From: an uncultured Pelagibacteraceae bacterium | GTDB taxonomy: Bacteria; Pseudomonadota; Alphaproteobacteria; Pelagibacterales; Pelagibacteraceae | NCBI GenBank assembly: GCA_902524995.1 | Contig: CABZFJ010000007.1 | Span: 1 to 45,070 of the forward strand | Direction: 5' to 3' | DNA: 45,070 bases | Shown here: positions 25,449 to 34,537 of the stretch, one piece after another | Position numbering within the stretch: position 1 is the stretch's first letter | Layout of the letters: the number at the start of each line of letters is the position of its first letter | Translations under genes and position numbers: made by a program | Notes under the pieces: generated by a model | What the model saw: only the letters and a program-made list of their open reading frames with translations | Database searches by the model: none | Told to the model about the DNA's origin: nothing

Positions 25449-26442
25449 TTTGACCTGCCGATAAGGTCTGTGGATAGAGTTTTACTTTATCCATAAAGTG
25501 ATCAATTTTTTTTATATCGGCATCTCTCACACACATATTTTCACTCAAATGTCTTTTCCAAAAACTTGAACCTGTTTGTCCATGAAATAATCCAAGTGTG
25601 TGTCTCATAATTTGATTTAATCTTGTTCCTTTTTTTATTTGTTCTCTTACATATTCAATTAATTGTTCAACAACTTGTTGTCTTGTTAAAATATACTCAT
25701 TATTAAAAATTTGTTTTTCAATATCAGCTAACATATATGGTGATTGATATATGGATCTACCTATCATAACTCCATCAACATTCTTTAAATGATCTTTAAT
25801 TTGATCTGTTGAAGTTATTCCTCCATTAATTATAATTTCTAAATTTTTGAAATCTTTTTTTAATTTATTTACATATTCATATTTTAGTGGAGGTATGTTT
25901 AAATTTTGTTTTGGAGTAAATTTTCCTAGCATTGCTTTTCTTGCATGTATTATGAATGTTTTAACACCTGTATCTTTTAGAGTATTAATGAAATTGTATA
26001 AATTTTCATATTGATCAACGTTGTCATAACCAATCCTTGTCTTAACAGTTACTGGTAATGATGTTTTTGATACCATGTGATTTAAACAATCAGCAACGAG
26101 ATTGGGCTCTTTTATTAAACATGCTCCAAATCTATTTTTTTGAACTTTTTTGCTCGGACATCCTAAGTTTAAATTTATTTCATCATAACCAAATTCCTGA
26201 CCCAAAAAAGCAGCATTTGCTAACAATTTTGGAGATGATCCTCCCAACTGCAGCGCTACAGGTTTTTCTCTCATATCAAAATCTAGTAGTTTCTTCTTAT
26301 CCCCTCTATCAATAGCTTCTGATACAATCATTTCAGTATATAAAAGGACGTTCTTACTGATTAATCTTAAAAAAAATCTCTCGTGCTTATCAGTGCAATC
26401 CATCATTGGTGCAACAGAAACAGTTCTGATTAATTTAGACAT
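25441..26442 (-). CDS. dusA: tRNA-dihydrouridine synthase A
   Basis: A 333-residue FMN-dependent TIM-barrel enzyme that reduces uridine 20/20a in the tRNA D-loop. The N-terminal SVAPMMDCTDKHERFFLR (residues 9-26) is characteristic of the DusA subgroup, the catalytic Cys95 is in NLNLGCPSKKVQ, and KTRIGYD and IIHARKAMLGKF are the phosphate and substrate segments. INGGI and GVMIGR are FMN phosphate loops. It overlaps the malonyl-CoA decarboxylase gene upstream by eight bases (ATGTCTAA) and the tauE gene downstream by eight bases, so it appears to be an unrelated housekeeping gene carried within this operon. Confidence 0.95.
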   Translation of the reverse strand: MSKLIRTVSVAPMMDCTDKHERFFLRLISKNVLLYTEMIVSEAIDRGDKKKLLDFDMREKPVALQLGGSSPKLLANAAFLGQEFGYDEINLNLGCPSKKVQKNRFGACLIKEPNLVADCLNHMVSKTSLPVTVKTRIGYDNVDQYENLYNFINTLKDTGVKTFIIHARKAMLGKFTPKQNLNIPPLKYEYVNKLKKDFKNLEIIINGGITSTDQIKDHLKNVDGVMIGRSIYQSPYMLADIEKQIFNNEYILTRQQVVEQLIEYVREQIKKGTRLNQIMRHTLGLFHGQTGSSFWKRHLSENMCVRDADIKKIDHFMDKVKLYPQTLSAGQIE

Positions 26443-27742
26443 ATTTTTTTAATTTGCTCGATAAATTTATTTTTTTATCGTTTACATATTCTTGATGATT
26501 TTGCTCAATTTTTGATAACTCATATTTGTAATTAACCATCACTCCAAATGATCTTTTAAAACCTACATCAGATACATTAGCATTTATTACCACATCATCA
26601 ATTTCTGCCCCATTGTTTAAATGAAACCTGCATACATCATTTATTGGAAAGCCTAATTTATTTTTTTGTATTGCTAAATAATTCAGCGCTATTTTTACAA
26701 TTAAGTCTTTATTATCAATAAATTTTCTATCACCTATTTTTAGTCCTAACGATTTCAAAAACTCAACTTTAGGAAAATTTTCTTTTTTCACAATTTCGCC
26801 TAATGTTTCATTATCTAAAGACTTGACCCAATCAGCAAAGCCTATCATCGGGGAAAGTGTTCCAAAATTTTTAACATCAGGTAATTCTTCTTGTAACTCG
26901 TACACTACCCTTTTTATCAAAAAATTTCCTAGTGTGACCCGGGATAAACCTTCTTGACAGTTACTAATAGAGTAAAATGTTGCTGTATCGTAACTTTCTT
27001 TTTTTTCGTTATTTGGTCGTGTTAATTCTTGGATAGATTTTGCCAAACCTTTTGTCAAAGCTATTTCAACAAATATAATTGGCTCTTCGTCTAAGGCAGG
27101 ATGAAAATAAGCAAAAAATCTTCTATTTTCTCCAAGTCTAATTTTTAATTCATTCATATCTTTCATTGAATGAACTTTTTCATATTTTAATAACTTCTCT
27201 AATATAGCAGCTTTGGTATCCCAAGTTATTTTTCTCAATTTCAAAAATCCTGGATTAAACCAATTTTTAAAGATATCTATCAGATCGTAATCTAAATCTT
27301 TTAATTCAGGATTTTTTGTTAAAAAACTTTGTAAGTCCTCTCTCAGAGATACTATTTCAGGTGTTCCGTTTGGAGCCATATTTAATCTTTTAAATAGTTC
27401 TTTACGTTTACCTGACGATACTCTTGATAAATTTAAAATTGACCTACTACTTTTACTCTGACTGTAATCCTTGATTGCCTCATCTACATTTTCAGGATTA
27501 GGCTTATATTTTTCGTTAACTTTCAAAAGAAATTTTAATTTTTCTTCTTCGGACAAATTGTGATACCTAAACAATACGTCTCTAGCTAAAGTAATTCCAA
27601 AAGCAGCGCCTTTAGAAGAAAGTAAATCTTCACAAAGTTCTATTAATTCCCTTTTTTTGGTGAACTTAGCTATAGACTTCTTTTCTAATATTCTTTGGCC
27701 AGCATCTGCAATGGTCTCAAAAATTCTTTTTATATTTAACAT
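26435..27742 (-). CDS. Malonyl-CoA decarboxylase
   Basis: A 435-residue MCD-family protein that converts malonyl-CoA to acetyl-CoA and CO2. The helical N-terminal domain is followed by the GNAT-like catalytic half with RRFFAYFHPALDEEPIIFVE (about 205-224), TFYSISNCQEGLSRVTLGN, FGTLSPMIGF and the catalytic histidine block CRFHLNNGAEID near residue 375. Bacterial homologues are named MatA when they serve malonate use. The gene starts 15 bp after dctM and shares the transcript with a TRAP transporter, while a CoA-transferase gene diverges at the head of the operon. This context suggests breakdown of imported malonate rather than control of fatty acid synthesis. Confidence 0.93.
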   Translation of the reverse strand: MLNIKRIFETIADAGQRILEKKSIAKFTKKRELIELCEDLLSSKGAAFGITLARDVLFRYHNLSEEEKLKFLLKVNEKYKPNPENVDEAIKDYSQSKSSRSILNLSRVSSGKRKELFKRLNMAPNGTPEIVSLREDLQSFLTKNPELKDLDYDLIDIFKNWFNPGFLKLRKITWDTKAAILEKLLKYEKVHSMKDMNELKIRLGENRRFFAYFHPALDEEPIIFVEIALTKGLAKSIQELTRPNNEKKESYDTATFYSISNCQEGLSRVTLGNFLIKRVVYELQEELPDVKNFGTLSPMIGFADWVKSLDNETLGEIVKKENFPKVEFLKSLGLKIGDRKFIDNKDLIVKIALNYLAIQKNKLGFPINDVCRFHLNNGAEIDDVVINANVSDVGFKRSFGVMVNYKYELSKIEQNHQEYVNDKKINLSSKLKKYV

Positions 27743-27757
27743 GGTGCTTTTTATATA

Positions 27758-29089
27758 TTAAAAACCTAAACTTTTACCCATTATTTTATCAGGTAACCAA
27801 GTAACAATTTCAGGAAAAATACATAAAATTAGTATTGCAAGCGCCATGATAATCATAAAGGGTATTGATCCTTTTAAAATTTCAGACAAACTAACATCAG
27901 GTGTAATTCCTTTTATAATATAAAGATTTAATCCAACCGGTGGAGTAATAAGACCAATTTCCATATTTATAGTAAATACAATTGCGAACCAATATGGATC
28001 AAAACCTAGTTGTGTAATCACTGGAAGTAATATTGCAGAAGTCATAACAATAACTGCAACTGGTGGTAAAAAGAAACCAGCAATTAAGAGGAAAATATTT
28101 ATTAAAATAAATACTACCCATTTGTTTGAACTTAACTCCACCATGCTCTGTGCTAAAGACTGTGTTACGTAAAGTTGTGATAAAGTAAATGCAAAAAGAT
28201 AAGAGGCAGCAATGATAAACATTATCATTACACTTTCTTTCATTGAAACTTTAACAATATTCCATATTTTTTTGGGTTGATAAATTTTGTAAACTACTGC
28301 GATTAGTACGAAGACTAAAAATGCTCCTACACCTGAAGCCTCTGATGGTGTTGCAACGCCACCATACAAAACATATAAAACGCCGGCTATGATTGCCAAA
28401 AAGGGTAAAATTCTTGGTAGTACTTCTATTTTTTCTTTTAAAGTTGGTGGTGTTCTATTCTTTAAAGCTTTTGCAGACTCTTTATCAATAAAATAACTGT
28501 GTATTAAAGCCCAAATTGCGAACATACCTGCCAACATAAAACCAGGTACCAGCCCACATAAAAATAATCTTCCAATAGAAGTTCCGGTTGCAATTCCATA
28601 AACTATCAAAACGATACTTGGTGGAATTAATACTCCTAAAGTTCCTCCAGCTGCTATTGTTCCTGTAGCAATTTGATCTGAGTAACCTCTTTTTCTCATT
28701 TCAGGTATTCCCATTGTTCCAATTGCAGCACATGTTGCAGGGCTTGATCCACTTAAAGCAGCAAAAATTGAACAAGCACCAATATTAGAGATTACTAGAC
28801 CACCCGGAAGTCTCCAAAGCCATCTATCTAATCCTGTGTACAAATCTTTTCCTGCCGGAGAATTGGCGACTGCCATTCCCATTAAAATGAACATTGGAAT
28901 TGAGAGTAAAACAAAAGAATTTAATCCAGCGTAAAACGTTTCTGCAAAGACATCTAGCATTTGAAAACCTTCAAACGCCACTAAAAGTGCAATTGATACA
29001 AAACTTAAACCAAATGCTATTGGTATTCCTGAAAATAAAACTATTAATGTAAAAACAGCAACTATTATGGCTATAAATAAAGGATCCAT
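27758..29089 (-). CDS. dctM: TRAP transporter large permease (DctM type)
   Basis: A 443-residue membrane protein with about twelve spans, the sodium-coupled transport subunit of a tripartite ATP-independent periplasmic transporter. Typical stretches are LFSGIPIAFGLSF, LLSIPMFILMGMAVANS, GMAVANSPAGKDLYTGLDRW, FAALSGSSPATCAAIGTMGIP and GTLGVLIPPSIVLIVYG, and GLITPPVGLNLYIIKGI in the second half. Its ATG overlaps the dctQ stop by one base. It is followed by malonyl-CoA decarboxylase after 15 bp. Confidence 0.95.
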   Translation of the reverse strand: MDPLFIAIIVAVFTLIVLFSGIPIAFGLSFVSIALLVAFEGFQMLDVFAETFYAGLNSFVLLSIPMFILMGMAVANSPAGKDLYTGLDRWLWRLPGGLVISNIGACSIFAALSGSSPATCAAIGTMGIPEMRKRGYSDQIATGTIAAGGTLGVLIPPSIVLIVYGIATGTSIGRLFLCGLVPGFMLAGMFAIWALIHSYFIDKESAKALKNRTPPTLKEKIEVLPRILPFLAIIAGVLYVLYGGVATPSEASGVGAFLVFVLIAVVYKIYQPKKIWNIVKVSMKESVMIMFIIAASYLFAFTLSQLYVTQSLAQSMVELSSNKWVVFILINIFLLIAGFFLPPVAVIVMTSAILLPVITQLGFDPYWFAIVFTINMEIGLITPPVGLNLYIIKGITPDVSLSEILKGSIPFMIIMALAILILCIFPEIVTWLPDKIMGKSLGF

Positions 29090-29583
29090 TAACTTTTATC
29101 CTTTTCCTCATAAAGTTTTATTATTTCAGCGATGTATTGAAGTATCATTAATCCAGCACCTATCATCATTGATGAGTAAGGTATCCATAAAGGTGGGTCC
29201 CAAACTGTTCCTGTAGAATAGTTTTTAGTAAAAGCTTCTTCAACCATTAAAAACCCAAAATAGAAAAGAATAAGAAAGAACAGTAAACTTAGTAATGATG
29301 TAAAAATTTTTAGTCTTAAAATATTTTTTTGTGATAAAAAATCGTAGATCCACTCCATACTTACATGTGCTTTTTCACTTAGAACATAAGCACTTCCAAT
29401 AAAAGTAGAGGCAACTAGAAGCATTGTTACAAGCTCTGTTTGCCAAGTTATTGCTCTTTGAAAAAAATATCTTTCAAATACCAACTCAACGATCACTAAA
29501 ATTGATAAAAGTAAAGCTGCAACAGCAAAAGCACCACAAGCTCTAGCAACTAGATCACAAAATTTTAAGTATTTATTTTTCAT
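29089..29583 (-). CDS. dctQ: TRAP transporter small permease (DctQ type)
   Basis: A 164-residue membrane protein with four hydrophobic segments (about residues 15-35, 50-68, 90-112 and 130-152). ERYFFQRAITWQTELVTML includes the conserved W-x-x-E of DctQ proteins, and AHVSMEWIYDFL follows. The start codon sits directly after the six-base U-tract of a terminator-like hairpin, with no Shine-Dalgarno sequence, so its expression should depend on read-through from dctP. Confidence 0.92.
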   Translation of the reverse strand: MKNKYLKFCDLVARACGAFAVAALLLSILVIVELVFERYFFQRAITWQTELVTMLLVASTFIGSAYVLSEKAHVSMEWIYDFLSQKNILRLKIFTSLLSLLFFLILFYFGFLMVEEAFTKNYSTGTVWDPPLWIPYSSMMIGAGLMILQYIAEIIKLYEEKDKS

Positions 29584-29620
29584 AAAAAAAACCCCTACTT
29601 ACATCAAATAAATAGGGGTT
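29584..29620 (-). terminator. Intrinsic-terminator-like attenuator between dctP and dctQ
   Basis: Reading the minus strand, AACCCCTATTTA pairs with TAAGTAGGGGTT (12 bp with one G-U pair) around a seven-base loop, followed by six T and then the dctQ ATG. This is the form of a Rho-independent terminator, placed so that most transcripts would end after the binding-protein gene. Such leaky terminators are a common way to give excess binding protein. Confidence 0.8.
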
Positions 29621-29634
29621 CTTTATATATTATT

Positions 29635-30645
29635 TTATTTAACTGCTAAAGCCATTTCCATCAGCTTATCACCACCTGGAACTTTTTCAGCAAAAGCTTT
29701 GTGAGAAGATTGCTTTGCAATCTCTACCCATGCAGCATGATCATTAGCATCCATATATACTAACTTAACACCTGCAGCTTTATATGCGTCCTCAAATTTT
29801 TTATCTAAGTTTTCTACTTGAGCTGTCATATATTTCTCAGCAACTTTACCTGCTTTCATTAAAGCAACTTGTTGGCTAGAATTAAGCTCATTGTAACTTT
29901 TCTTAGACATTAAAATTGGCTCATACATAAACCATAAACCAAATTTTCCTGGAGGTGTTGCACATGAAACTTGCTCGTAAATTTTGTAACTTACAAAACT
30001 TCCAGAACTTGTGTTTGCACCTGTAAGTACACCAGTTTGTAAACCAGTATAAATTTCAGATGATGGCATGCTTTGAATACCTGCACCTGCGGCTTCTAAC
30101 ATCTGATTAAATGCTTTTCCTGCTGCTCTCATTACTTGACCTTTTGCATCGCTAGGATTTTTAATACACTTAGATTTTGAGGCAAATCCACCACCTAACC
30201 AAGCATCAGATAAAACTACAACGCCAGCTTCACTTATGATTCTTTTAATCTCGGTCATCATTGGACCTTTGTTGAATCTTAAAGCATGCTCATGATTTTT
30301 TACAGTTCCTGGCATTAAAGTAGCATCAAATTCTGGATGGAATTTTGATGCGTATGCAAGTGGAAAAGCAGAGATATCTAATTGACCTGTTGTCATTGGT
30401 TTCCACTGTTCTTTTGGTTTGTAAAGTGATTTTGCTGGATAAATTCTTATATCCAAATCAACATTTGCTTTTTTTACTTCATCAGCAATAATTTGTACCA
30501 TTTCGTGACGAGGGTCAAAAGAGCCATCAGCTCTTGGAGTTCCTGGCCATTGGTGACTTGCTTTTAATGTAACTGCATAAGCAGATCCAATTATTGAAAA
30601 AGCTAAAATTATTGATGATAAATAAAAAGATATTTTTCTTAACAT
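29635..30645 (-). CDS. dctP: TRAP transporter periplasmic solute-binding protein (DctP type)
   Basis: A 336-residue DctP-family protein with a signal peptide (MLRKISFYLSSIILAFSI..., cleavage near Ala24). LKASHQWPGTPRADGSFDPR is reduced here to its main point, the N-terminal strand and loop typical of the family; the carboxylate-binding arginine is expected in GQVMRAAGKAFNQML near residue 170. PSSEIYTGLQTGVLTGANT matches the family motif PxxEIYxALQxGxxDG. A GGGG ribosome binding site precedes the ATG. Together with malonyl-CoA decarboxylase and a divergent CoA-transferase, the ligand may be malonate or a similar dicarboxylate; this is inference. Confidence 0.93.
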   Translation of the reverse strand: MLRKISFYLSSIILAFSIIGSAYAVTLKASHQWPGTPRADGSFDPRHEMVQIIADEVKKANVDLDIRIYPAKSLYKPKEQWKPMTTGQLDISAFPLAYASKFHPEFDATLMPGTVKNHEHALRFNKGPMMTEIKRIISEAGVVVLSDAWLGGGFASKSKCIKNPSDAKGQVMRAAGKAFNQMLEAAGAGIQSMPSSEIYTGLQTGVLTGANTSSGSFVSYKIYEQVSCATPPGKFGLWFMYEPILMSKKSYNELNSSQQVALMKAGKVAEKYMTAQVENLDKKFEDAYKAAGVKLVYMDANDHAAWVEIAKQSSHKAFAEKVPGGDKLMEMALAVK

Positions 30646-30730
30646 AGTTTCCCCTTTTTAATTTATATTTGTGATATTAAATTGAACTTATTAAGAAGAG
30701 TCAATATAAGGAAATGACATACTATTTATT

Positions 30731-31876
30731 ATGGATGGTCCATTAAAAAATTTATTAGTTATTGATCTTACTAGGGTTTTGGTAGGCCCTTATTGCACAA
30801 TGATTTTATCAGATCTTGGCGCCAGAGTAATAAAAGTTGAAGCCCCAGAAATTGGAGATGACTCAAGAAAATTTGGTCCATTTGTTAAAGATTATTCAGC
30901 GTATTTTATGTCCCTTAATAGAGGTAAAGAAAGTATAGCTCTTAATTTAAAAAATGAAGATGATAAAAAAATTTTCGATAAAATTTTAGCAAAAGCAGAT
31001 ATCTTAGTTGAAAATTTTAAACCTGGAACATTGGAAAAATGGGGTTTTGGTTGGAATGATGTTAAGAAAAAATATCCTAAACTAATATATGCATCAGCTT
31101 CAGGTTTTGGACAAACAGGTCCTTTAAAAGAATTACCAGCATACGACATGGTTGTTCAAGGAATGGGTGGACTAATGAGTGTTACGGGACATCCTGATAG
31201 TGAACCTACTAGAGTTGGAACATCTATTGGAGATATTACAGCAGGTCTTTTCACAGCAATAGGTATTAACGCAGCTTTATATGACCGACAGAAAACTGGT
31301 AAAGGAATGTTTATTGATGTTTCGATGTTAGATTGTCAAATTGCTATTTTAGAAAATGCTATAGCAAGATATTTATCGAAAAACGAAATTCCAAAGCCAA
31401 TGGGATCTAGACATCCATCGATAGCTCCATTTGAAGCTTTTAAAACAAAGGATAGTTATATAATTATTGCTGCAGGAAACGATAAATTATTTGAAAAACT
31501 TTGTAAAGTTTTGGGAATTGATGAAATGGTAAATGATAAAAGATTTAATACTAACTCACAAAGATGTGAAAATATGAATGAATTAAAATCTATATTTGAA
31601 AATAAACTTTCTGCAAAAAATACATCAGATTGGGTCAGTGAAATGGAAGCTTTAAAGATACCTTGTGGTCCAATATTTAATATTAAAGAAGCAGTAGAAA
31701 ATCCACAAATTGAATCTAGAAATATGATTGTTAAAGCTTATCACAAAGTTGTTGGAGATTTTAGATTAGCAGGAAATCCAATAAAAATGTCTTCTTATGA
31801 AGATAAGTCTACAAGAGGCGATATTCCTGATTTAGATGAACACAGGGACAAAATATTAAAAGAATTTTCTAATTAA
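30731..31876 (+). CDS. Class III (CaiB/Frc-type) CoA-transferase
   Basis: A 381-residue family III CoA-transferase. [43 protein letters not shown] and [14 protein letters not shown] are typical N-terminal blocks, and Asp168 in TSIGDITAG falls at the place of the catalytic aspartate of formyl-CoA transferase (Asp169). The enzyme would move CoA from a donor such as succinyl-CoA or acetyl-CoA to a carboxylic acid. It diverges from dctP with an 85-bp gap that must hold both promoters. Because malonyl-CoA decarboxylase sits in the dctP operon, malonate is a reasonable acceptor. It ends in a TTAA shared with the rpoZ stop. Confidence 0.88.
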   Translation: MDGPLKNLLVIDLTRVLVGPYCTMILSDLGARVIKVEAPEIGDDSRKFGPFVKDYSAYFMSLNRGKESIALNLKNEDDKKIFDKILAKADILVENFKPGTLEKWGFGWNDVKKKYPKLIYASASGFGQTGPLKELPAYDMVVQGMGGLMSVTGHPDSEPTRVGTSIGDITAGLFTAIGINAALYDRQKTGKGMFIDVSMLDCQIAILENAIARYLSKNEIPKPMGSRHPSIAPFEAFKTKDSYIIIAAGNDKLFEKLCKVLGIDEMVNDKRFNTNSQRCENMNELKSIFENKLSAKNTSDWVSEMEALKIPCGPIFNIKEAVENPQIESRNMIVKAYHKVVGDFRLAGNPIKMSSYEDKSTRGDIPDLDEHRDKILKEFSN

Positions 31877-32400
31877 GAGTTATTTTCCTCTTCAGCTATA
31901 CTTTCTGATGCTTGTTCCTCTGCTTCAGAAACTTGATCTAGTGAAACGTCATCACTTTCCTCTAATTCATTTGATGTTTCAATCTCAACATCTGGCTGAG
32001 CTGACGGAGAAAGTTCTGCTAGATCATCTTTTGAAACTTGAATTTTTTCTGGAATTTTTCGAGCTCTTTTTGAAGGAAGTATTGGAACACCACTTTTAGA
32101 AATCTCACCTTTATAAAGATTTTCAAAATCGTCACCTACATCCTCATCTTCTTCAGCTATATCATCTACTTGCTCAACATGCTTTCTTAACTTGTAAACT
32201 GCAGCTTCTGTTAAATCTGGAACTTTTATTGTCTCTTCAGCAATCTCTCTTAAAGCAATAACAGTGTGTTTGTCGTTATCTCTTTCTAATGTAGGTTCAA
32301 TTCCTGAATTAAGTTGAGTAGCTCTCTCTTTGGCAACTAATACTAACTCGTAGGGACTATCTACTTTATCAATACAATCTTCAACTGTAACTCTTGCCAT
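31873..32400 (-). CDS. rpoZ: RNA polymerase omega subunit with long acidic C-terminal extension
   Basis: The first 90 or so residues are an ordinary omega subunit: [20 protein letters not shown], then [13 protein letters not shown] and [15 protein letters not shown], which latch onto the beta-prime subunit. The product is 175 residues long, well above the usual 70-130. The extension from about residue 95 is rich in Glu, Asp and Ser (for example [17 protein letters not shown] and the end SIAEEENNS), low in predicted structure and interrupted by a short basic segment [15 protein letters not shown]. No gmk/spoT/rel neighbour is present in the window. It converges with the CoA-transferase gene. 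Confidence 0.92.
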   Translation of the reverse strand: MARVTVEDCIDKVDSPYELVLVAKERATQLNSGIEPTLERDNDKHTVIALREIAEETIKVPDLTEAAVYKLRKHVEQVDDIAEEDEDVGDDFENLYKGEISKSGVPILPSKRARKIPEKIQVSKDDLAELSPSAQPDVEIETSNELEESDDVSLDQVSEAEEQASESIAEEENNS

Positions 32401-32442
32401 GCGCGATTACTTATACTTCAACATCAATAAAATCAAGCATTT

Positions 32443-33651
32443 TTAAACTAAAATAGGATTTAATTTTTTTCTAACAAATAAAAGAAGGATAAAAGAGGTG
32501 AGTATATAAAGCGCAGAAATTATAGCAATTTTTTCAATTGAAAATCCAATATCAATTAAAATGCCAAAAAGAGCTGTGCCAAAGGCAGTAGAAAATACCA
32601 TTAGAGCAGTTGTTAAAGCCTTTATTGAACCAATATGTTTAACACCATAAATTTCGGCCCAAGTTGAGGATCCTAAAACGTTAGCTAAACCATTTGATAT
32701 GCCAATTAGACCTAAAAATACAAATGCTGTTATAGGAGCATTAAAATATATAATTACAAAAGTTGATAAAAATAATGGAATATTCATAAAAATTAGAAGT
32801 TTTCGACTTGTAAACTTATCAATTAAAAATCCAGATATTAAGAGGGTAAGTACTGAAAACACTGAATAAGACATAAATGATTGTGCAATTACAAAAGGTC
32901 CCCAATTTTTTGAAGATGATATGAATGATTGATAAACAAATACTCCAGTTGCAATCCAAGGCATAGCAAGCATATTCATACTAACAATATAAAATTTATA
33001 ATCTTTTAAAACTTCAATTCTTTTCCATTGTTTTATATTTTCCTCTTTAAATTCTTCACCTTCAGTTTTTTCTCTTGTATCAAGATTAACTTTTTTGACT
33101 AAAAAGGAAGATGCAATAGGAAGAAAAAATAAAATTATAATTGCAATTATGGTCCAAATATTTTGCCAAGTTGTAATTGATAACAAGAAAACCATTAAAA
33201 CGGGCATAATAAATTCAGCACTAGATAAACCAAACCAACAGATGCTTAATGCCCTACCTCTTGATTTAGTAAAATATCTAGAAATAGTAGTTGTAGCTGT
33301 ATGAGACATCATTCCTTGACCTGAAAATCTCATTAAAAAAATAGCTATAAATAAAAATACAACCGAAGAAATTTTAGAAAAAAAGAAACAGGAAAACGAT
33401 AAAAGCAATGTTACATAAATTGCAAATCGAAATATGTTTATGTCATCAATTTTTTTTCCTACCCAAATAAGTAACAAACTACTAAGTAATGTTGCCGATG
33501 CATATATTGAGCCAAATTGTCCATGAGATATCAAGAGTGTCTCTCTTATACTTGTATTGAATATTCCAAGAAAAAAACTCTGTCCAAAGCTTGAAAAAAA
33601 TGTAAATATAAATCCAAATACAATTACTTTTAAACTTAAATTTTTAAACAT
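32443..33651 (-). CDS. MFS transporter
   Basis: A 402-residue major facilitator superfamily protein with twelve hydrophobic segments. GKKIDDINIFR near residue 63 is in the place of the MFS loop 2-3 motif (G-x-x-x-D), and FLIDKFTSRKLL in the second half is its repeat. RFSGQGMMSHTATTTISRYF resembles the oxalate/formate antiporter or monocarboxylate porter branch, where a mobile RSR[GR]RA follows (SRGRALSICWFG here). The substrate is not known. Its ATG faces that of the beta-hydroxyacid dehydrogenase with only eight bases between them. Confidence 0.85.
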   Translation of the reverse strand: MFKNLSLKVIVFGFIFTFFSSFGQSFFLGIFNTSIRETLLISHGQFGSIYASATLLSSLLLIWVGKKIDDINIFRFAIYVTLLLSFSCFFFSKISSVVFLFIAIFLMRFSGQGMMSHTATTTISRYFTKSRGRALSICWFGLSSAEFIMPVLMVFLLSITTWQNIWTIIAIIILFFLPIASSFLVKKVNLDTREKTEGEEFKEENIKQWKRIEVLKDYKFYIVSMNMLAMPWIATGVFVYQSFISSSKNWGPFVIAQSFMSYSVFSVLTLLISGFLIDKFTSRKLLIFMNIPLFLSTFVIIYFNAPITAFVFLGLIGISNGLANVLGSSTWAEIYGVKHIGSIKALTTALMVFSTAFGTALFGILIDIGFSIEKIAIISALYILTSFILLLFVRKKLNPILV

Positions 33652-33659
33652 AAAAAAAT

Positions 33660-34535
33660 ATGACTTCTAAAGTTGCTTTCATAGGTCTTGGTGTAATGGG
33701 TTATCCAATGGCAGGATATATATCAAAAGCAGGACATAATGTAACTGTTTTTAACAGAACAAAATCAAAAGCTGAAAAATGGATTAGTGAATACAGAGGT
33801 AATATGGCTAATACACCATCTGAAGCTGCTAAAGATGCTAATTTTATTTTTACGTGTGTTGGAAATGACGATGATTTAAGACAAGTCTCTTTAGGAGAAC
33901 ATGGGTTATTTCATAATGCTAAGGAAGGATGCGTATATATAGATAATTCAACAGTGTCTGCTGAAATTTCTAGAGAACTTTATAAAGCTGCAAAAGATAA
34001 AGGATTTGCTTTTTTAGATGCTCCTATATCTGGAGGACAATCAGGTGCTGAAGGTGGAATATTAACTGTAATGGTTGGTGGCGATGAAAATGATTTTAAA
34101 AAAGCAGAGCCAATAATTGATTGTTATAGTAAAAAAGTAACTTTAATCGGACCATCAGGTAGTGGACAATTAACTAAGATGGTTAATCAAATGTGTATAG
34201 GGGGTTTAGTTCAAGGTTTATCTGAAGCAGTAAATTTTGGAATTAATGCAGGTTTAGATATGGATAAAGTTATGGAAACTATTTCAAAAGGTGCTGCTCA
34301 ATCTTGGCAAATGGAGAATAGATATAAAACTATGGTAGCTGATAAATTTGATTATGGATTTGCTGTAGATTGGATGAGAAAAGATTTAAAAATTTGTATT
34401 GAAGAAGCAAAAAGAAATGGTTCACCTGTACCAGTAACTGAAATTGTAGATGGCTATTATGCTGAAGTTCAAAAAATGGGTGGAAACCGTTGGGATAGCT
34501 CAAGTTTAATAGCTAGATTAAAAAAGAAAAAATAA
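33660..34535 (+). CDS. Beta-hydroxyacid dehydrogenase (3-hydroxyisobutyrate / tartronate semialdehyde reductase family)
   Basis: A 291-residue NAD(P)-dependent enzyme. The Rossmann motif GLGVMG is at residues 9-14, FNRT at 31-34 suits NADP or NAD selection, the substrate-binding DAPISGGQSGAEGG is at 120-133, and the catalytic Lys173 lies in GSGQLTKMVNQ. These are the signatures of MmsB/GarR/GlxR proteins, which oxidise 3-hydroxyisobutyrate or reduce tartronate semialdehyde. The family cannot be resolved to one substrate by eye. The start has no Shine-Dalgarno sequence and lies eight bases from the divergent MFS start, so the mRNA is likely leaderless or starts inside the neighbour. The next gene begins two bases after its stop. 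Confidence 0.88.
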   Translation: MTSKVAFIGLGVMGYPMAGYISKAGHNVTVFNRTKSKAEKWISEYRGNMANTPSEAAKDANFIFTCVGNDDDLRQVSLGEHGLFHNAKEGCVYIDNSTVSAEISRELYKAAKDKGFAFLDAPISGGQSGAEGGILTVMVGGDENDFKKAEPIIDCYSKKVTLIGPSGSGQLTKMVNQMCIGGLVQGLSEAVNFGINAGLDMDKVMETISKGAAQSWQMENRYKTMVADKFDYGFAVDWMRKDLKICIEEAKRNGSPVPVTEIVDGYYAEVQKMGGNRWDSSSLIARLKKKK

Positions 34536-34537
34536 TT

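Noticed and set aside
30646..30730. Operator in the dctP / CoA-transferase divergent gap
   Set aside because: I see only AT-rich sequence without a clear dyad or repeat; promoters must be here but cannot be placed with confidence.
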